Assembly: GCA_002503705.1 (NCBI GenBank)
Contig: DASH01000081.1
Location: forward strand, 2,366-16,313
DNA from: Candidatus Woesearchaeota archaeon UBA153
Lineage (GTDB): Archaea > Nanobdellota > Nanobdellia > Woesearchaeales > UBA525
Reading direction: 5' to 3'
Length of the DNA stretch: 13,948 bases
This document shows, one piece after another, positions 11,609 through 13,948 of the stretch. The notes under the pieces are model-generated. The model was not told where the DNA came from and ran no database searches. It saw only the letters and a program-made list of their open reading frames with translations. The translations under genes were made by a program, and so were the position numbers. How positions within the stretch are numbered: position 1 is the first letter of the stretch; each line of letters begins with the position of its first letter.

Positions 11609-12182
11609 GCGACAACGCCTCCACATACTCCTCGTAGCCGAACGCGACGACGCCGCGCTGCACCGCGGCCACCACGACCTCATCGTGGCGCGCGAGGTTC
11701 GCCTCGAGATCCTGGGGGGATTGCTTCACCGGGTGGATGCTCTTCGCGGAGAGCTCGTTCAGCGCGGCGACGCGCTTGTTGAAGCCGGCGAGTCGCGGCT
11801 GTTCGAGGACTGCGAGCAAGTCGACGTCGCCGTGCTGCGCATCGGTGAGGGCTGAGCCGAAAAGGACGCCGATCTTCGACGAGCCCTCGAGCTTGCGGAG
11901 CTCGACAATCCACCGCTTCACCCTCGCCGGGCTCTCTTCGGCCTCTTGCCGCAGCAGGAACGCTACGACGTGGAGCGCGTACGGGTTCGAGCCGTCGAGA
12001 CGATAGATCTTCGCCCTGCCGATGTTCTCGACGACGAGCAGGCCGCGCTGGCGGAGCCGCTCGAGCAGCTTCAAGGCGCCCATCGCGCTGAGGCCGACGG
12101 CTTTCGAGAGGCTGCGCGCGTTGTACTTGACAGTGTACTCTTTGAAGAGCTTCAGGACGATGCTCGCTTCACGTTCATTCAT
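11595..12182 (-). CDS. wHTH-nucleotidyltransferase (MNT) of module 2
   Basis: 195-residue protein with an N-terminal winged helix (about 5-65: ARSLSKAVGLSAMGALKLLE, then RQRGLLVVENIGRAKIYRL) and a nucleotidyltransferase domain (about 95-175). The catalytic signature is shorter than in module 1: G109-S110 then eight residues to D119-V-D121. The third acidic position appears to be replaced (SIHPV, H150). It may be a divergent or weak enzyme, or mainly an antitoxin-repressor. ATG 12182 is 34-41 nt downstream of a TATA box; a palindromic operator lies between, as in module 1. It is divergent from the Fic gene, with 306 nt between start codons. Confidence 0.82.
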   Translation of the reverse strand: MNEREASIVLKLFKEYTVKYNARSLSKAVGLSAMGALKLLERLRQRGLLVVENIGRAKIYRLDGSNPYALHVVAFLLRQEAEESPARVKRWIVELRKLEGSSKIGVLFGSALTDAQHGDVDLLAVLEQPRLAGFNKRVAALNELSAKSIHPVKQSPQDLEANLARHDEVVVAAVQRGVVAFGYEEYVEALSRVAR

Positions 12183-12192
12183 AGCAACTCAC

Positions 12193-12223
12193 AGTTTACA
12201 TGTATAAACTTGAAGTTTAAATA
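12193..12223. promoter_or_regulatory. Operator and promoter of MNT-HEPN module 2
   Basis: Inverted repeat AGTTTA-N6-TAAACT (12193-12210) plus a third half-site AGTTTA (12214-12219) that overlaps the minus-strand TATA box TATTTAAA (12216-12223). The layout (a palindrome, an extra half-site in the TATA box, all between TATA and ATG) mirrors module 1 although the half-site sequence differs. Probable autoregulation by the wHTH-MNT protein. Confidence 0.6.
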
Positions 12224-12418
12224 GTTTTCGTTGCCGCGCACGACTCGGCGGCGTTCGACGACGACCTCGCAGGAATCGGACTGAAGCCGGACTGCCGTTC
12301 CCGACTTTGTACTCGGCCGTTGCGAAAGACGCGCCCCTTCAAAAACATGACTGCCGGAAAACCGGAGCGGCTCCGGAACACGTGGCCGTTTTCCGTTGAC
12401 GTCTGCCGACCCCCATCT
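12224..12418. other. Intergenic region with one strong hairpin
   Basis: Lies between the divergent MNT 2 and Fic promoters; I see no gene. At 12356-12402, CGGAAAAC pairs with GTTTTCCG, enclosing the perfect hairpin CCGGAG-CGG-CTCCGG. GGACTGCCG and GACTGCCGG recur nearby, and CGGACTG is directly repeated near 12280-12300. It lacks the motifs of RNA copies A-C. It could be a small RNA or an inert palindrome. Confidence 0.3.
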
Positions 12419-12465
12419 TACCCTTTACATTTTAAAAAACAATTGTAAAGGGTAAACTTTATATA
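12419..12465 (+). promoter_or_regulatory. Operator and TATA box of the Fic gene
   Basis: The perfect 11-bp inverted repeat TACCCTTTACA (12419-12429) with TGTAAAGGGTA (12444-12454) has a 14-nt AT-rich spacer and lies directly upstream of TATA box TTTATATA (12458-12465), over the BRE position. The position suits an activator site or a repressor blocking TBP/TFB. Transcription should start near 12487-12490, at the ATG at 12489. Confidence 0.65.
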
Positions 12466-12488
12466 TGTGTGGTGTTATGCGTCGTTCG

Positions 12489-13496
12489 ATGGTGTATATT
12501 TACAAGAAGGTCATCGGCGACAAAGAGTATTATTACCTCCGCGCCTCTGTCCGGAAGGACGGCAAGATTGTCGTCAAGGACATCAAGTACCTCGGCAATG
12601 ACCTGCACTCGATCAGGGCCGGGCTCGCAAACCTTCCGAGCACGTATGCTGCTGAGATACGGAAGGCGTACAAGACCATCAACCGGTTCCTGGAAGCGAA
12701 CACCTACTTGGAGAAAGCAAAGGCCTTGAAGCTCAAGAAGAACGAGTATCTCAGCACAGCGTCCTTGGAGGGCCTCGAGGCGTGCAGGATCCACTGGCGT
12801 GACGCGTTCCTGAAACTCGACGAGCTGACACGCGAAGAGGTCCTCAAGGACTTCCTCATCGAATTCGCGTACAACACGACCTCGCTCGAAGGCAACACCA
12901 TCACCCTCGAACAGGCGCGCAACCTGCTCGCCGAGAACCAGACGCCGAAGAACAAGTCCTTGCGAGAGGTCTACGACCTGCAGAACACCGAACGCGTCTT
13001 CTTCACGCTCTTCCGCGACGCGAGCCGGGAGCTGACGCACGAGCTCATCTGCGAAGTCCACGACGCCTTGCTCGAGAACATCGACACGCGAACCGGCTAC
13101 CGGACGACGGACGTCCGCGTCTTCAAGGCGAGCTTCAAATCGACGCCCGCGCCCTACGTCGCAGAGGACATGGACGCGTTGCTGCGATGGTACCGGGCGC
13201 ACGAGCGAACGCTCCACCCATTCGTCCTCGCGACGGCGTTCCACCATAAGCTCGAGAAGATCCATCCTTTCATGGACGGGAACGGGAGGACTGGCCGGAT
13301 GCTCCTCAACCACATCCTCCTCTCGCACGGCCACCCGCCGCTCATCATCCGGAAGAAGAACCGATTGCTCTACCTCGAGAAGCTCCACGCGGCGGACGCC
13401 AGTCCCTTGCTGGAGGTGAAGCCCGAGCGCTACGCCGCGCTCGTCGAGTTCGACGCCCGCGAACAGACGGGCAACTACTGGAACCTCTTCCTGTGA
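12489..13496 (+). CDS. Fic-domain protein (class II, probable AMPylase)
   Basis: 335-residue Fic protein. Fic enzymes transfer AMP from ATP to a target hydroxyl. The complete catalytic motif HPFMDGNGRTGR is at 259-270. The inhibitory helix motif TTSLEG (130-135, pattern S/T-xxx-E-G/N) lies N-terminal to the Fic core, which defines class II autoinhibition. An N-terminal module of about 45 residues (YIYKKVIGDKEYYYLRASVR) resembles a segment seen at the start of other archaeal Fic proteins and some transposases. ATG 12489 is chosen over ATG 12465 because the latter overlaps the TATA box; the spacing predicts a leaderless message. It has its own palindromic operator. It stands next to MNT-HEPN 2, itself an AMP-transfer-type module, in a toxin-antitoxin neighbourhood. 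The target is unknown. Confidence 0.92.
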   Translation: MVYIYKKVIGDKEYYYLRASVRKDGKIVVKDIKYLGNDLHSIRAGLANLPSTYAAEIRKAYKTINRFLEANTYLEKAKALKLKKNEYLSTASLEGLEACRIHWRDAFLKLDELTREEVLKDFLIEFAYNTTSLEGNTITLEQARNLLAENQTPKNKSLREVYDLQNTERVFFTLFRDASRELTHELICEVHDALLENIDTRTGYRTTDVRVFKASFKSTPAPYVAEDMDALLRWYRAHERTLHPFVLATAFHHKLEKIHPFMDGNGRTGRMLLNHILLSHGHPPLIIRKKNRLLYLEKLHAADASPLLEVKPERYAALVEFDAREQTGNYWNLFL

Positions 13497-13579
13497 ACGG
13501 TTTTCCTTTCAAGAATCTCTCGCGTCCTCACTCGCCCGGAGAGTCATTTTCCGACGCCGTTCTCCGAAAAACCCCACAA

Positions 13580-13646
13580 TATTTATAAATCGCCATTTTC
13601 CTCTTTGCGCCGGAACACAGGCTAATGGGGGTTCACCGAGTTCCGG
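13580..13646 (+). promoter_or_regulatory. TATA box and hairpin of an unassigned transcript
   Basis: ATTTATAAAT (13581-13590) is a strong TATA box with no obvious large gene behind it. Transcription would begin near 13610, exactly at the perfect stem CCGGAAC/GTTCCGG (13610-13616 with 13640-13646). The ATG of the small ORF (13625) lies in the loop. Confidence 0.45.
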
Positions 13647-13744
13647 AAAGACCCTTCTTTAGCGTTAACAATCAAGAACGATCGTTGGGTGGGGTGGGTA
13701 TCGTGAATACTAAAACCAAGACTACTATCATAACTCATGTTTGA
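13625..13744 (+). CDS. Possible 39-residue protein
   Basis: Short reading frame MGVHRVPERPFFSVNN..., ending TIITHV, with no recognisable domain. It is supported only by the strong TATA box about 40 nt upstream and the lack of any other explanation for it. The start codon lies in a hairpin loop at the predicted 5' end. Its last codons overlap the 3' end of the convergent gene by 10 bp. The transcript may equally be noncoding. Confidence 0.25.
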   Translation: MGVHRVPERPFFSVNNQERSLGGVGIVNTKTKTTIITHV

Positions 13745-13947
13745 CACCTCGCGCTCAATTCGTCGAGGAATTCTTTGAATAGCGTGTTTTCATTTATATA
13801 TGACGTGACTTCTTCGACGGAGTCGCGGATTCGTCTGATGGTCTTGCTGATGCTTCCTCGACGCTGCGCGCACCAGTGCGTGATTTGGACGAGCACGAAG
13901 TGCACGTCCATCTTCGCTGCGCTGCGGCATTGCAGCGTCGAGAAATT
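13735..13947 (-). CDS. 3' end of an unknown gene (runs off right edge)
   Basis: 71 codons reading leftward from the window edge to a TGA at 13735-13737; the start is not visible. The sequence reads ...MDVHFVLVQITHWCAQRRGS, then ISKTIRRIRDSVEEVTSYIN and ENTLFKEFLDELSARCQT at the end. It is amphipathic and helical, with no motif I can name. The frame is open to the edge and has plausible amino-acid composition, whereas the other minus-strand frames here look like shadows. An internal ATG begins the MDVHF segment, so a short 58-residue protein cannot be excluded. AT-rich relative to the operon. Confidence 0.5.
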   Translation of the reverse strand, partial: NFSTLQCRSAAKMDVHFVLVQITHWCAQRRGSISKTIRRIRDSVEEVTSYINENTLFKEFLDELSARCQT

Positions 13948-13948
13948 G

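Noticed and set aside
12465..12488. ATG 12465 as the Fic start
   Set aside because: It overlaps the TATA box at 12458-12465, so it cannot be on the transcript.

Overview
The window is archaeal. It carries an archaeal/eukaryal-type glycyl-tRNA synthetase, the conserved archaeal cluster rps13-rps4-rps11-rpoD-tRNA-Leu-rpl18e-rpl13-rps9, an Rpb10-like rpoN, TATA boxes about 25-35 nt upstream of start codons (often giving leaderless messages), two MNT-HEPN modules and a class II Fic protein. Most genes are GC-rich by eye. Three stretches are clearly more AT-rich and look acquired: about 2530-4000, about 8100-9230 and the right end. A DPANN-like or euryarchaeal-grade archaeon fits, but the lineage cannot be fixed from this sequence.

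Layout. 1-651 (-): start of glyS, running off the left edge. 652-901: structured intergenic DNA. 902-1961 (-): HEPN/MNT module 1, with a palindromic operator at its promoter. 2008-2181 (+): structured RNA copy A. 2227-2846 (+): DUF2283-like protein, then an AT-rich zinc-ribbon protein. 2869-3891 (-): ParA ATPase, with three 21-bp-phased palindromes upstream. 4128-8040 (+): ribosomal protein/RNA polymerase operon with an embedded tRNA-Leu(GAG) and a decayed partial copy of that tRNA. 8042-8286: terminator, then strongly folded leader DNA. 8287-9225 (+): LAGLIDADG protein. 9250-9579 (+): Cys-rich ArsR-like regulator. 9595-9728 (-): RNA copy C. 9764-9961 (-): rpoN. 10054-10234 (+): RNA copy B. 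10275-11030 (+): secreted, membrane-anchored protein. 11096-12182 (-): HEPN/MNT module 2 with its own operator. 12489-13496 (+): Fic protein behind an 11-bp inverted repeat. 13735-13947 (-): 3' end of an unknown gene, with a possible tiny ORF facing it.

The main result is an apparently undescribed structured RNA present three times (A, B, C). Each copy has a long closing helix around a 96-107 nt interior. Each interior carries the same ordered motifs: a purine-rich loop ending GGCGA, helix P2, CGAGGA, helix P3, an apical GGGGGUNGYCCC...CGGGG arm, and a GAG(C/A)AG return strand. The helices differ in sequence between copies but still pair, while the loops are conserved, as expected for a selected RNA. 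Copy A lies divergent from the MNT-HEPN 1 promoter and shares its operator region. Copies B and C lie in inverted orientation on either side of rpoN, which has itself left its usual place after rps9 and been inverted.

All pairings and alignments were made by eye. No folding energies, database searches or covariance tests were run.
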